Counted from the stretch's first letter, positions 35,312-44,783 are shown. The stretch is 64,000 nucleotides of DNA from Mycolicibacterium nivoides (GCF_003855255.1 NZ_CP034072.1:3757975-3821974), one strand, 5' to 3'. Notes: generated from the sequence alone by a model not told the origin. Program-made: numbers and translations.

Positions 35312-37693
35312 ATGGCGTCAGCCGTACCGGAGACCGTCGCAACCCGCTACGCCGGCAGGCGGGTCGAGCGGGTCGAGGACACCCGCCTGCTCACCGGGCG
35401 CGGCACATACGTCGACGACATCACGCGGCCGGGCATGCTGCACGCCTGCTTCGTCCGCAGCCCCTATGCACGCGCGAAGTTCACCGGTATCGATGCCGCC
35501 GCGGCCCGGGCGCTGCCCGGCGTGCACGCGGTGCTCACCGCCGCCGACCTCAACCCCGAGGTCAAGGAGGCCTGGCACGCCGTCGCGGGCAAGGACGTCC
35601 CCGACACCCCGCGGCCACCGCTGGCCGAGGGTGAGGTGAAGTTCGTCGGCGATCCGGTGGCGCTCGTCATCGCCGAGAGCCGCTACATCGCCGAGGATGC
35701 GGCCGACCTGGTCGACGTCGACTACGAGCCGCTGCCCGCGATCGCCGATTTCCGTCAGGCACTGACCTCCGAGGTGTGCGTCCACGAGGCCTTCCCGGAC
35801 AACAATGCCGGCGGGATGGCCGGCATGCCGCCCGACGAAGAGGTCTTCGGCTCCGCGGCGCATGTGGTGAAGGAACACATCTACCAGCAGATGCACGTTC
35901 CGGTGCCGATCGAGACGCGTGGCATGGTCGCGGAATGGGCGGCCACGGGTACCGCCGCGGGCGAGTTGACCATCTGGGCCTCCACCCAGACCCCGCACGA
36001 ACTCAGGGCGTTCGCGGCCCGCCTGCTCGGAATCCCTGCTCAGCACGTGCGGGTCATCATGCGCGACACCGGCGGCGGATTCGGCCAGAAGGTCGTGCCG
36101 ATGCGTGAGGACATGTGCATCATGCTGGCCGCACGCAAGGTTTCCACCGCGACGTCGAACGCGCGATCAGGCACCGCGCTGAAGTGGATCGAGGACCGCC
36201 GCGAGAACCTGATGTCGGCAGGTCAGTCCCGCCACGTCGACGGCGACGTGCGCATGGCATTCGACGACGATGGCGCCATCCTGGCTGCCGACATCGACTT
36301 CATCCAGGACGTGGGTTCGTACCCGACCCCGTATCCGGTGCTGACCACCGCCGCCATCGGCATGTTCTTTCCCGGACCGTACCGGGTTCCCAAGGCGAGC
36401 TTCAGCTACAAGACCGTGTTCTCCAACACCGCGGGCCTGCATGCTTACCGCGGACCGTGGCAGTACGAAACCCTCACCCGCGAAATACTTCTCGACATCG
36501 CCGCGCGGAAGATGGGCATGGATCCCGTCGAGCTGCGGCGCAAGAATCTGCTGCGCCGCGACGAGATGCCGTACTTCAACCCCAACGGCATGCCCTATGA
36601 CCACGTCGCCCCGATCGAGACTTTCGAGCAGGCGGTGAAGATCCTCGACCACGAGGGCTTCCGCAAGGAGCAGGCCGAGGCACTGGCCCAGGGCCGCTAT
36701 CTCGGACTGGGTTTCTCCGCCTATATCGAGCCGACCGGCGCCGCCACCGGCCACCTGGCCAGCGAGGGCTGCACGATCCGGATGGAGCCGACCGGCAAGA
36801 TCAACGTGTACGTCAATGGCGGATCCACCGGAAACAGCCTGGAAACCACCGTCATTCAGCTCACCGCCGATGCTCTGGGCGCCGACATCGACGATGTCGC
36901 CACCATCCAGGGCGATACCGCGGTGACGCCGTACGGTGCAGGCACCCAGGGCAGCCGCAGTGCCCCGATGACGGCGGGTGCGGTCAACGAGGCCGGCACC
37001 ATCCTGCGCAACCAGCTTGTCGCGATGGCCGCGGCCCGACTCGGGGTCGAGGAGTCCGAGATCGAGCTCGGCGGATCGAAAGCGCTCGTGCGCAGCGATC
37101 CCGAGAAGAGCGTGAGCTTCGCCGATCTGGCCTTCCGCGCGCACTACGAGCCGCAGATGCTGCCGCCGGGCATGTCGGCGAACCTGGAGGCCACCGCCCG
37201 CTACACCGCGCCGCCGACCGCCCCGATCCATTGGGCCAACGCCACCCACGCCTGCACGTGCGAGGTCGATGTGGTGACCGGACACGTCACCCTCACCCGC
37301 TACATCGTCAGCGAGGATGTCGGCCCGATGATCAACCCCAACGTGGTCGAGGGCCAGATCGCCGGGGGCACCGTCCAGGGCATCGGCGGTGCGCTGCTGG
37401 AGAAGCTGTCCTACGACGACGCCGGAAACCCATTGTCCTCGACATTTGTCGACTATCTGCTGCCCACCGCCACCGAGGTCCCGACGATCGAGTACGGCCA
37501 CGTCGAGATCCCCGGTCCCGGCGTCGGCGGCTACAAGGGCGCGGGTGAGGGCGGCGCCATCGGCTCGACGCCCGCGGTCATCAACGCCGTCAACGACGCG
37601 TTGGCCCCGCTCGGCGTCACCTTGACCACGCTGCCCGCCAGCCCGGCAGCCATCGTCGAAGCCATCGAGCAGGCGCAGGAACCCCGCTCGTAG
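35312..37693 (+). CDS. Molybdenum hydroxylase large subunit (CoxL-like)
   Basis: 793 aa. Xanthine dehydrogenase/CO dehydrogenase family: TGRGTYVDDI start, GGGFGQK (residues 255-261, Mo-cofactor site), and near the C-terminus GxGExG in YKGAGEGGAIGSTPAVINAV with the catalytic Glu. The active-site loop is AYRGPWQ at 378-384, neither the AYRCSFR of true CO dehydrogenase nor the AYRGAGR of form II, so CO oxidation should not be assumed. Oxidises an unknown aldehyde, purine or heterocycle. First of four overlapping genes. Confidence 0.9.
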   Translation: MASAVPETVATRYAGRRVERVEDTRLLTGRGTYVDDITRPGMLHACFVRSPYARAKFTGIDAAAARALPGVHAVLTAADLNPEVKEAWHAVAGKDVPDTPRPPLAEGEVKFVGDPVALVIAESRYIAEDAADLVDVDYEPLPAIADFRQALTSEVCVHEAFPDNNAGGMAGMPPDEEVFGSAAHVVKEHIYQQMHVPVPIETRGMVAEWAATGTAAGELTIWASTQTPHELRAFAARLLGIPAQHVRVIMRDTGGGFGQKVVPMREDMCIMLAARKVSTATSNARSGTALKWIEDRRENLMSAGQSRHVDGDVRMAFDDDGAILAADIDFIQDVGSYPTPYPVLTTAAIGMFFPGPYRVPKASFSYKTVFSNTAGLHAYRGPWQYETLTREILLDIAARKMGMDPVELRRKNLLRRDEMPYFNPNGMPYDHVAPIETFEQAVKILDHEGFRKEQAEALAQGRYLGLGFSAYIEPTGAATGHLASEGCTIRMEPTGKINVYVNGGSTGNSLETTVIQLTADALGADIDDVATIQGDTAVTPYGAGTQGSRSAPMTAGAVNEAGTILRNQLVAMAAARLGVEESEIELGGSKALVRSDPEKSVSFADLAFRAHYEPQMLPPGMSANLEATARYTAPPTAPIHWANATHACTCEVDVVTGHVTLTRYIVSEDVGPMINPNVVEGQIAGGTVQGIGGALLEKLSYDDAGNPLSSTFVDYLLPTATEVPTIEYGHVEIPGPGVGGYKGAGEGGAIGSTPAVINAVNDALAPLGVTLTTLPASPAAIVEAIEQAQEPRS

Positions 37694-37719
37694 AAACCAT
37701 TAGGAAGGGACCACTGATC

Positions 37720-38424
37720 GTGGAGCTGAACAACGAATTCCGGGTCGCGGTACCTGCGGCGAAGACCTGGGAGGTGCTCACCGACGTCGCACGCGTCGCG
37801 CCCTGCCTACCCGGTGCCACCCTGCTGAGCGTCGACGGCGACGACTTCACCGGTGCGGTCAAGGTGAAGGTCGGCCCGATCACGGTGTCCTACAAGGGCG
37901 ACGCGACGTTCCAGGAAAAGGACGCGGCGGCGCAGCGGGTGGTCCTCAAGGCCAACGGCAAGGAGACCCGCGGCAACGGCACCGCGTCGGCCATCGTGAC
38001 CGCCCAACTCAAGGACGAGGGCGCCGACTCCACACTGGTGGTGGTCACCACCGATCTGGCCATCTCGGGCAAGGCCGCCCAGTTCGGCCGCGGCGTGCTG
38101 GCAGATGTGGCCGGCAGCCTGATCGACCAGTTCGCCGGCAGCCTGGAGGCCGAACTGCTGGGCGGGAAGGCACCGGCGGCCGAAACCGGTTCCGCCGCAG
38201 GCTCACCCGAGCAGGCACCTCAGGAGGCCGCCCCCATCAACGCGCTCGCGCTGGCCAAGGTGATGGCGGTGCCGATGGCCAAGCGGTTCGCGCCGGCCAT
38301 CGGCGCGGTCGCAGCCGCGGGTGTGCTCGGCTTCCTATTCGGCCGGGCCGGCCGCAGCAAGCGTAAGAGCAGCGGGCTGACCACCGAGGATCTGCACGCC
38401 GCGCTGCTGCGGTTGGTGTCATGA
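37720..38424 (+). CDS. CoxG-like SRPBCC protein
   Basis: 234 aa, GTG start. Residues 1-145 are a START-like fold of the CoxG (carbon monoxide dehydrogenase subunit G) family: MELNNEFRVAVPAAKTWEVLTDVARVAPCLPGA. An alanine-proline linker leads to one hydrophobic segment (FAPAIGAVAAAGVLGFLFG) near the C-terminus that could tether it and the enzyme to the membrane, as reported for CoxG. Located between large and medium subunit genes; the next start overlaps its stop (ATGA). Confidence 0.88.
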   Translation: MELNNEFRVAVPAAKTWEVLTDVARVAPCLPGATLLSVDGDDFTGAVKVKVGPITVSYKGDATFQEKDAAAQRVVLKANGKETRGNGTASAIVTAQLKDEGADSTLVVVTTDLAISGKAAQFGRGVLADVAGSLIDQFAGSLEAELLGGKAPAAETGSAAGSPEQAPQEAAPINALALAKVMAVPMAKRFAPAIGAVAAAGVLGFLFGRAGRSKRKSSGLTTEDLHAALLRLVS

Positions 38425-39305
38425 AGCCCGCACCCTTCGCGTATCACCGGCCCGCCACGGTCACCGAGGCGGTGTCCATGCTCGGCGAGTACGGCGAGGA
38501 CGCCAAGATCCTGGCCGGCGGGCAGAGCCTGGTGCCGATGCTGGCCATGCGCCTGACCCACTTCGAGAACCTGATCGACATCTCGCGGCTGCCCGAGTTG
38601 AACGACATCACACTGCAGGGCAACGAAGTTCGGATCGGCGCGGCCACCCCCCACGCCATGGTCGGCCTGGACGACGAGGTCGCCGATTCGGTGCCACTGC
38701 TGACCCTGGCCACGCCGCACATCGGGCACTTCCAGATCCGCAGCCGCGGCACCCTGGGCGGCGCCATCGCACACGCCGATCCGGCAGCCGAGTACGCGGC
38801 GGTCGCGTTGGCGCTCGACGCCACGATCGAGGCCACCTCGGTTCGTGGCACCCGCCAGATCCCGGCCGCCGAGTTCTTCACCGGTCTGTGGGAGACCGCA
38901 CTGGCCTCCGACGAGATCCTGACCGCGGTGCGCTTCCCGGTTGCCTCGGGGCGCAGCAGCTTCGGGATCGCCGAATTCGCCCGACGCCATGGTGATTTCG
39001 CGATCGCCGGCGCGGTGGTCGGATTCGAACTCGATGAGGACGACCGGATCACCCGCTGCGGCATCGGCCTGCTCGGGCTCGGGTCCACCCCGCTGCGGGC
39101 CAGCCCGGCCGAGACGGCCGTGATCGGCACCCCGATCGGCGGTATCACCGCTGACGAGATCGGCCGGCTGGCGATGTCCGAGCTCACCGACATTCCTTCC
39201 GATCTGCAGGGCTCGGCATCATACCGGTCCCGGGTCGGGGCCGCCATGGTGTCCAGAGCCTGGACCCAGGCGATCACACACAGCGAGGAGACCCTCAATG
39301 CATGA
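38421..39305 (+). CDS. Molybdenum hydroxylase medium (FAD) subunit, CoxM-like
   Basis: 294 aa. Starts KPAPFAYHRPATVTEAVSMLGEYGEDAKILAGGQSLVPMLAMR, the first FAD motif, and has IGHFQIRSRGTLGGAIAHADPAAE, the second. Passes electrons from the 2Fe-2S centres to FAD. Overlaps coxS-like start by 8 bases. Confidence 0.92.
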   Translation: MKPAPFAYHRPATVTEAVSMLGEYGEDAKILAGGQSLVPMLAMRLTHFENLIDISRLPELNDITLQGNEVRIGAATPHAMVGLDDEVADSVPLLTLATPHIGHFQIRSRGTLGGAIAHADPAAEYAAVALALDATIEATSVRGTRQIPAAEFFTGLWETALASDEILTAVRFPVASGRSSFGIAEFARRHGDFAIAGAVVGFELDEDDRITRCGIGLLGLGSTPLRASPAETAVIGTPIGGITADEIGRLAMSELTDIPSDLQGSASYRSRVGAAMVSRAWTQAITHSEETLNA

Positions 39306-39804
39306 ACTGCCGGTTGCGGTTTCGGTCAACGGGTGTGGCTACCAGGGTGTGGTCGAGCCGCGGGTGACACTCGCCGATTTCCTTCGGGACAACTGTGGTC
39401 TCACCGGGACCCATCTCGGCTGCGAGCACGGTGCCTGCGGCGCCTGCACGGTCCTGCTGGACGGGCAGGCAGTCCGGTCATGTCTGGTGTTCGCGGTTCA
39501 GGTGGACGGTCAGGAGGTGACAACGGTCGAAGGTATCGCCGCCCCGGACGGTCAACTGTCTCCGGTTCAGGCCGCCCTCAAGGAGTGCCACGGCCTTCAG
39601 TGCGGCTTCTGCACACCGGGATTCGTCACCTCGATCACCGCGATGCTGCGCGACAACCCGAATCCCAGCGACGAGGAGATCCGCGAGGGGCTCTCGGGCA
39701 ACTTCTGCCGCTGCACCGGCTACCAGGGCATCGTCAACGCCGTGCACCGGGTCTGCGAGCACGCAGAGACCGACGCCGAGCTCAAGCCTCTAGCTCAGCA
39801 ATGA
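39298..39804 (+). CDS. Molybdenum hydroxylase small (2Fe-2S) subunit, CoxS-like
   Basis: 168 aa. Plant-type 2Fe-2S cluster cysteines in GCEHGACGACTVLLDG, C near SCLVF, and the second cluster CGFCTPGF and CRCTGYQ. Electron transfer between molybdenum cofactor and FAD. Last gene of the large-G-medium-small operon. Its last 23 bases overlap the convergent YdeI-like gene. Confidence 0.94.
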   Translation: MHELPVAVSVNGCGYQGVVEPRVTLADFLRDNCGLTGTHLGCEHGACGACTVLLDGQAVRSCLVFAVQVDGQEVTTVEGIAAPDGQLSPVQAALKECHGLQCGFCTPGFVTSITAMLRDNPNPSDEEIREGLSGNFCRCTGYQGIVNAVHRVCEHAETDAELKPLAQQ

Positions 39805-40216
39805 CTTTCGCGATGCGCCGGGCCCGGGTCTCTGCGGCCTTGGCGCCCTGCACCGACGTCACGTGCGCCTTCTGCTTGCTGTAGGAGAGGCTGTCCCATT
39901 TCGCCGCAGCGCCCGGTGACTCAGCCAACGCCGCCCGCAGGTCGTCGGGAGCCTCCACGGTGCGTGGTTCGGTGTCGACCGTCAGATCGACGTCAATGGC
40001 ATCGCCGCCGCCCATCCCCGACTCGTTGCGACGCTCGGCGCTGAACGGAATCAGGAACTTGCCGCCCATCGGGGCGATCGTCGACCGGTATCGGTAGCCG
40101 TTCACGTCGACCACGACGGCCGGGCGCTTCCCGGCACCGAGCGCGTCCACCACCTCGGCAGGGACCTCGATACCGGTGTTGTTGCCGTCCTGGAACATCG
40201 TCGTCGAGAACTTCAT
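39782..40216 (-). CDS. DUF1905/YdeI-OmdA family protein
   Basis: 144 aa from the ATG at 40216. N-terminal DUF1905 beta domain (KFSTTMFQDGNNTGIEVPAEVVDALG...VDVNGYRYRSTIAPMGGKFLIPFSAERR) followed by the short YdeI/OmdA helical tail (AKWDSLSYSKQKAHVTSVQGAKAAETRARRI). The family is linked to bacteriocin protection in OmdA, but evidence in mycobacteria is lacking. Convergent with the Cox-like operon. Confidence 0.85.
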   Translation of the reverse strand: MKFSTTMFQDGNNTGIEVPAEVVDALGAGKRPAVVVDVNGYRYRSTIAPMGGKFLIPFSAERRNESGMGGGDAIDVDLTVDTEPRTVEAPDDLRAALAESPGAAAKWDSLSYSKQKAHVTSVQGAKAAETRARRIAKVIAELEA

Positions 40217-40257
40217 ACTTCCCGAATCTAAGCGGTCGAAGTGGTGCACGGATGCCC

Positions 40258-40701
40258 CTACCGGGCCGGAGCAGCTTTCCGCGCGGGCAGCCGTCGTTTG
40301 AGCCGCACGCTCCTGAGTATCTGGATGGCCATGTTGGTGGAGGTCAGCATCGGGAACACGCCGAGGAACGTTCGTTCCGAAGGGGTATGCCCATGCAACT
40401 GTTCGAGACTGCCGAAGACGTAGAAGCATCCGATGCAGAACAGAGTGGCCGGAACGGCGAACGCCAGGACGCTGCCACGGACGGAGAGCACCTCACGCGC
40501 CAGGCTCAACTCATCGTCCGAGAGTTCCTCTCGTTTGCGGACCTTGCGCAAAGTCGCAGGCAGGACGCCGATGTCCAGCTTCGACGTGACATGCGGTTTG
40601 CCCATCGACCGCCTCGCGAACACGAACGCGATGATCGCGAACACCCAGATCAACGAGAAGAAGACGATCGACAGCAGGCCGAAGAGAGTGGAGGTCGTCA
40701 C
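40258..40701 (-). CDS. Membrane protein downstream of mmpL
   Basis: 147 aa from the GTG at 40701, just after the mmpL stop. Two hydrophobic segments: FGLLSIVFFSLIWVFAIIAFVFA (residues 6-28) and SVLAFAVPATLFCIGCFYVFG (about 76-96). Between them a charged region; the C-terminus is basic (SVRLKRRLPARKAAPAR). No family recognised. Third gene of the mmpS-mmpL unit, so it may assist that transporter. Confidence 0.7.
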   Translation of the reverse strand: MTTSTLFGLLSIVFFSLIWVFAIIAFVFARRSMGKPHVTSKLDIGVLPATLRKVRKREELSDDELSLAREVLSVRGSVLAFAVPATLFCIGCFYVFGSLEQLHGHTPSERTFLGVFPMLTSTNMAIQILRSVRLKRRLPARKAAPAR

Positions 40702-40702
40702 G

Positions 40703-43555
40703 TCACACCCCCGCTTCCTGCTGCTGCGGCAGCTGCCGACCCGCACGCTGCCGCAGTGGACGCTGCCGGATGAAGGTGGGCCACCAGAACCACGGTCCGA
40801 GCATGCGTAACAGGCACGGCACGATGAACGACCGGACGATCAGGGTGTCGAGCAGCAGACCTATGCAGACCGTCGAACCCACCTGACCGATGGTGCGCAG
40901 ATCGCTGATCAGCATCGCCAGCATCGTGAACGCGAACACCAAACCCGCGGACGTCACCACGCCACCGGTGCTGCCGAGCGCCCGGATGAGCCCGGTGTTC
41001 AACCCGGCGCCGGTTTCCTCCTTGACGCGGGAGATCAACAGCAGGTTGTAGTCCGAGCCGACCGCGACCAGGATGATGAAGGTCAGCGGCAACACCAGCC
41101 AGTGCAGATGCAAGCCGATCAGGTGCTGCCACACCAGTATCGACAGCCCGAACGCGCCGGCATACGAGAACGCCACCGTGCCGGGAATGACGAAGGCCGC
41201 CACCAGGCTTCGGGTCAGGTAGAGCATGATCAAGAAGATCAGCACGATCGCGGCGATCGCCACGATCAGCAGATCGGAAGCCGCATAGGCCTTGATGTCC
41301 TTGTTGTTCGACCCCGCGCCGCCGATGTAGATCTTGGCGCCGGCCAGCGACGTTTCCTTGAGCGCCGCCTTGATCGCGTCCGGGAACTGCTCGACATGGT
41401 CGATCCCTTCCGGGCCCATCGCGTTGCCCTCATGGGTGACGATGAAGCGGGCAGCCTTGCCGTCCGGCGACATCATCAGCTGCATACCGGTTTTGACGTC
41501 CTCGTTGTCGAACGCCTCCCTCGGGATGTAGAAGAAGTCGTCGCTTCGGGATTGGTCGAAGTCGTTGCCCACGTTGATCAGATCGAAGAACGTCTGATCG
41601 GTCTGCGTGGACTGCAGGTGCGCGGGCCCGTAGTTGTTGGTGATCACGCCCAGCAGGGACCGGCTGTCGGCCATCATCCGCTCCAGCTGCGAGATCATCT
41701 GCGGCAGCAGCCGGTCGATGGCCTCGAACGACGTGACGGCGTCGGCGATCTGCGCGTCGAGGCTGTCGATGCCGTCCAGCGAGTCGAACAGTGATCGCAT
41801 CGCCCAGCACCCTGGGATGTCGAAACAGTGTGGCTCCCAGTAGAAGTAATTCTTCAACGGTCGCAAGAAGTCGTCGAGGTTGGAGATCCCGGCATTCATG
41901 TCGTCGGTGACCTGCTTGAGGTTCTCCAACGTGAGCACCGTCGAGTGGAGTTCGTCGGACATCTTCTGGGTCAGCCCGATCACCTGCTGCAGCACCGCGA
42001 CCGAACGCGCCTGGATCTCGGCCTGCTTGTCGGTGTTCTCGTTCTGCTGCTCGGTGAACGGCAGCTGCTGACCGCTTCCGCTGCCCTGAGTGGTGAACAG
42101 GTAGGGAATGGTGGCGTGCTCCAACGGCCGGCCCAAGGGGCGGGTGATGCTCTGCACCATGGCGACACCTGGTAATCGGATGAGGCTCTTCGCCACCCGG
42201 TCCAGCGAGATGAAGTCCGCCGAGTTCCGCATGTCGTGATCGCTCTCGACCATCAGCATCTCGCTGAACAGCTTGCTCTGTGAGAAGTGCCGGTCCGACG
42301 CCTCGAAGCCGAGATTGGCTGAGCCGGCCGCAGGTTGGTAGGCACGGTCGTCGTAGCTGACCCGGTAGGTGGGGACGAACACCGCTCCGATCATCACGAC
42401 CGCGGAGCTGGCGACGAAGACAGGCTTGGGCCACCGCACCACGCTCGTCGCGATCCGTCGGTACAGATGCCCCTTGACCGCCCGCTTCGGGTCGAACAGG
42501 CCGAACAGGCTGCCGAGGGTGAGTATCGCCGGTGCGAGCGTCAGCGCGGCGGCGATGGTGAACAGCATGCTGATGGCGACGGCCGGCCCCATGGTGTGGA
42601 AGTAGTCGAGGCGCGCCAGACTCAGGCAGTAGCAGGCGCCGGCGATCGTCAGCCCGGAGCCGATGATGATCGGGGCGACGCTGCGATAGGCGGTGTAGAA
42701 CGCGGCTTCTCGGCTTTCGCCGGCCTGTCTGGCCTCCTGATAGCGGCCCAGCAGAAAGATGCCGTAATCGGTTCCGGCGCCCAGGGTCAGCGCCACCACG
42801 ATGTTCACCGCGAACGACGACAGCGGAATGATGCCGAAGTGTCCGAGGGTGGCGATGACGCCCTTGGCGACGAGCATCTCGATCAGGACGCTGACGAGCG
42901 GCACCAGCAGGGTGGAGACCGAGCGGTAGACCACCAGCAGCATGATCACGATGAGGATGATCGTCAGGATCGTGATGTTGTTGAGGCTGGAGTTCGCGAT
43001 CGTCAGCGTGTCGGAGGCCAGTGGTGCGGCCCCGCTGACGTAGACCTTGAGCCCCGGTGGCGGAGTGTCGTGGGCGATGAGGTCACGGACGGCGTTCACC
43101 GACTCGTTCGCCTGGAGCTGGCCGATGTTGCCCGCGAGCCGCAGCAGAACGAATGTCGCCTTCCCGTCCACACTTTGGGCCCCGGCCGCGGTGATCGGCT
43201 TCCCCCACAGGTCCATGACGTACTGCACGTGGTCGGGATCCTGCTTGAGCCGGTTCATCAGGTCGTCGTAGTAGCGGTGGTCGCCGTCGTCGAGCGGCCG
43301 GTCGGCTTCCAGCACCAGCATCGTCAGGCTGGTGGAGGTGGACTCCTGGAACTTCTCACCGATCCGCAGCATCGCGACCTGTGACGGCGCGTAGCTCGGG
43401 ATCATCGAGCCGGCGAGTTGTTCGGCGACGCGTTCCACCTGCGGGATGAACGTATTGGTGCTGACGGCGAGTAGCGCCCAGAAGACGATGATCGGCACCG
43501 CCAACACGCGTACGGCACGCGCGACGGCCTGTCCGTCCGCCCGGTGTGCGCTCAC
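40703..43555 (-). CDS. MmpL-family RND lipid transporter
   Basis: 950 aa from the GTG at 43555, which overlaps the mmpS stop. Typical MmpL layout: helix after VLAVPIIVFWALLAVS, large periplasmic domain with TSLTMLVLEADRPL, helices with the GTDYGIFLLGRY and GSDYNLLLISRV signature segments carrying the proton-relay Asp-Tyr pairs. Exports a lipid or siderophore-like compound with its MmpS. Closest to MmpL4/MmpL5-type; cargo unknown. A divergent MarR gene suggests efflux-type induction as for Rv0678-mmpS5-mmpL5. Confidence 0.92.
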   Translation of the reverse strand: MSAHRADGQAVARAVRVLAVPIIVFWALLAVSTNTFIPQVERVAEQLAGSMIPSYAPSQVAMLRIGEKFQESTSTSLTMLVLEADRPLDDGDHRYYDDLMNRLKQDPDHVQYVMDLWGKPITAAGAQSVDGKATFVLLRLAGNIGQLQANESVNAVRDLIAHDTPPPGLKVYVSGAAPLASDTLTIANSSLNNITILTIILIVIMLLVVYRSVSTLLVPLVSVLIEMLVAKGVIATLGHFGIIPLSSFAVNIVVALTLGAGTDYGIFLLGRYQEARQAGESREAAFYTAYRSVAPIIIGSGLTIAGACYCLSLARLDYFHTMGPAVAISMLFTIAAALTLAPAILTLGSLFGLFDPKRAVKGHLYRRIATSVVRWPKPVFVASSAVVMIGAVFVPTYRVSYDDRAYQPAAGSANLGFEASDRHFSQSKLFSEMLMVESDHDMRNSADFISLDRVAKSLIRLPGVAMVQSITRPLGRPLEHATIPYLFTTQGSGSGQQLPFTEQQNENTDKQAEIQARSVAVLQQVIGLTQKMSDELHSTVLTLENLKQVTDDMNAGISNLDDFLRPLKNYFYWEPHCFDIPGCWAMRSLFDSLDGIDSLDAQIADAVTSFEAIDRLLPQMISQLERMMADSRSLLGVITNNYGPAHLQSTQTDQTFFDLINVGNDFDQSRSDDFFYIPREAFDNEDVKTGMQLMMSPDGKAARFIVTHEGNAMGPEGIDHVEQFPDAIKAALKETSLAGAKIYIGGAGSNNKDIKAYAASDLLIVAIAAIVLIFLIMLYLTRSLVAAFVIPGTVAFSYAGAFGLSILVWQHLIGLHLHWLVLPLTFIILVAVGSDYNLLLISRVKEETGAGLNTGLIRALGSTGGVVTSAGLVFAFTMLAMLISDLRTIGQVGSTVCIGLLLDTLIVRSFIVPCLLRMLGPWFWWPTFIRQRPLRQRAGRQLPQQQEAGV

Positions 43556-44034
43556 GCGGACTTCACCCGGCAGGTGACGTCGGCTTCGGCATGGGTCGAC
43601 GATTGTTCGTCGCGCACAACGTCGTTCACCAGCATCCGGCACCCCACGTCGCCACCGGCGACCTGCGCCGAGATGCTGCCCGACACCACGGTGAGCGTCG
43701 TCGTCTCCGTGTGCGTCCACGGCAGCTCGGTGATGTCGACCTTGTGCGGATGGCCGTTGATGTCGACGTAGCTCAGCATCCCGCCGTTGCCGACGGTCCC
43801 GAACAACTCATAGGTGAGCCGCTTGGGGGTGAACTGTTCGGGCGCCTGCGCGGTCAGCACGGACGGGACGGGTCCCGGCTCGGACATCTGATGCACCTTC
43901 CAGACGGCCACCGAACCGACACCGAGCGCGATGACGGTGACCAAGGGGAGCCAGCCCTTCTGCAGAAAGGTTCCGCCTCGTGGGCGCCGGGTCGCTCGGT
44001 CGCCTCGCCCGCTTGCGGGTCCATCCACGATCAT
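43552..44034 (-). CDS. MmpS-family accessory protein
   Basis: 160 aa. One membrane helix (WLPLVTVIALGVGSVAVWKV) then a periplasmic beta domain: YELFGTVGNGGMLSYVDINGHPHKVDITELPW, TGT-like MmpS motif, and cysteines in VGCRML and VTCRV. Partner of the MmpL that overlaps it. The AT-rich TATATC element just before the ATG could be a -10 box of a leaderless transcript. Confidence 0.9.
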   Translation of the reverse strand: MIVDGPASGRGDRATRRPRGGTFLQKGWLPLVTVIALGVGSVAVWKVHQMSEPGPVPSVLTAQAPEQFTPKRLTYELFGTVGNGGMLSYVDINGHPHKVDITELPWTHTETTTLTVVSGSISAQVAGGDVGCRMLVNDVVRDEQSSTHAEADVTCRVKSA

Positions 44035-44040
44035 GATGGC

Positions 44041-44061
44041 TAGATATATCGCATATAGGAA
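44041..44061. promoter_or_regulatory. AT-rich element upstream of mmpS
   Basis: TAGATATATCGCATATAGGAA, an AT-rich island with TATAGGAA at 44054-44061. The reverse complement TTCCTATA recurs at 44215-44222 before the marR gene, so the pair may be sites of the MarR protein. TATATC inside it can act as the mmpS -10 box. Confidence 0.5.
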
Positions 44062-44214
44062 CTATCTATCAACCCCTTCGACTACCAACTCGCAGCGTAC
44101 GGCGAGTCTGTGACTTCGCTGTACGTCGCTAATTGGCAGCAGGAGTCGGCCAGTTAGTCCTTGGACCCGCCGCACAACAGGCCAGGCCCACTCTCCTCGG
44201 TTCCGCTGTATTAC

Positions 44215-44238
44215 TTCCTATAAATGATATAAATATCT
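44215..44238. promoter_or_regulatory. AT-rich element and probable -10 box upstream of marR
   Basis: TTCCTATA (44215-44222) followed by TATAAA at 44228-44233, ending 6 bases before the GTG start at 44240. This spacing fits a -10 box of a leaderless mRNA. The element mirrors the one near mmpS. Confidence 0.5.
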
Positions 44239-44239
44239 C

Positions 44240-44719
44240 GTGAGCGATACGCCGGACAGCAGAGTGGAAGCGATCTCGGCCATGCTCGTCTCGAGCGCTG
44301 ATCTGATGTGGCGACATCTCGCTGACCGCAAAGGCCTGAGCGCGAGCGCAACACTTGTTCTGGTGCGCCTCAACCGCGAGGGGCCTATGAGGGTCACCGC
44401 CCTGGCCGAGGCGGAAGGTGCGAGCCAGTCCGGCATGACGCAGCTTGTTCAGCGACTGGAACAGCAGGGACTGGTGGAACGGTGCGACGATCCCGACGAC
44501 GGACGGGCATGCCTGGTCAAGGTCGGAGAAGGCGGCCGGCGGCTGTGGGATGAGCGCGCCGATATCCGAAAGCGGCGCATCGCCACGCTCCTGGCCGGAC
44601 TGCCGGATGACGACCAGGTGACCCTGTGGCTCGCCGCACAGGTCGCGGCGCGACTGCTCGACCAGATGCGCGAGATCGCCGATACGCCGGCCGACGCCGA
44701 ATCCGAGGGCGTTGCCTGA
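44240..44719 (+). CDS. MarR-family regulator
   Basis: 159 aa. Winged-helix: ATLVLVRLNREGPMRVTALAEAEGASQSGMTQLVQRLEQQGLVERCDDPDDGRACLVKVGEGG (residues 36-98) with the usual DxR wing. Divergent from mmpS-mmpL, 205 bases apart, so it probably represses the transporter. No ribosome site precedes its GTG, fitting leaderless translation. Confidence 0.88.
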   Translation: MSDTPDSRVEAISAMLVSSADLMWRHLADRKGLSASATLVLVRLNREGPMRVTALAEAEGASQSGMTQLVQRLEQQGLVERCDDPDDGRACLVKVGEGGRRLWDERADIRKRRIATLLAGLPDDDQVTLWLAAQVAARLLDQMREIADTPADAESEGVA

Positions 44720-44783
44720 TCGGACGGCCGCCGAGACCTTTGCCTTCCGCCAGAGTTCGAACCAACCCGGTAAGAGTGGAGTC

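Noticed and set aside
35312..39804. True aerobic CO dehydrogenase operon
   Set aside because: The CoxL loop lacks the cysteine of AYRCSFR and no coxD/E/F maturation genes are present.
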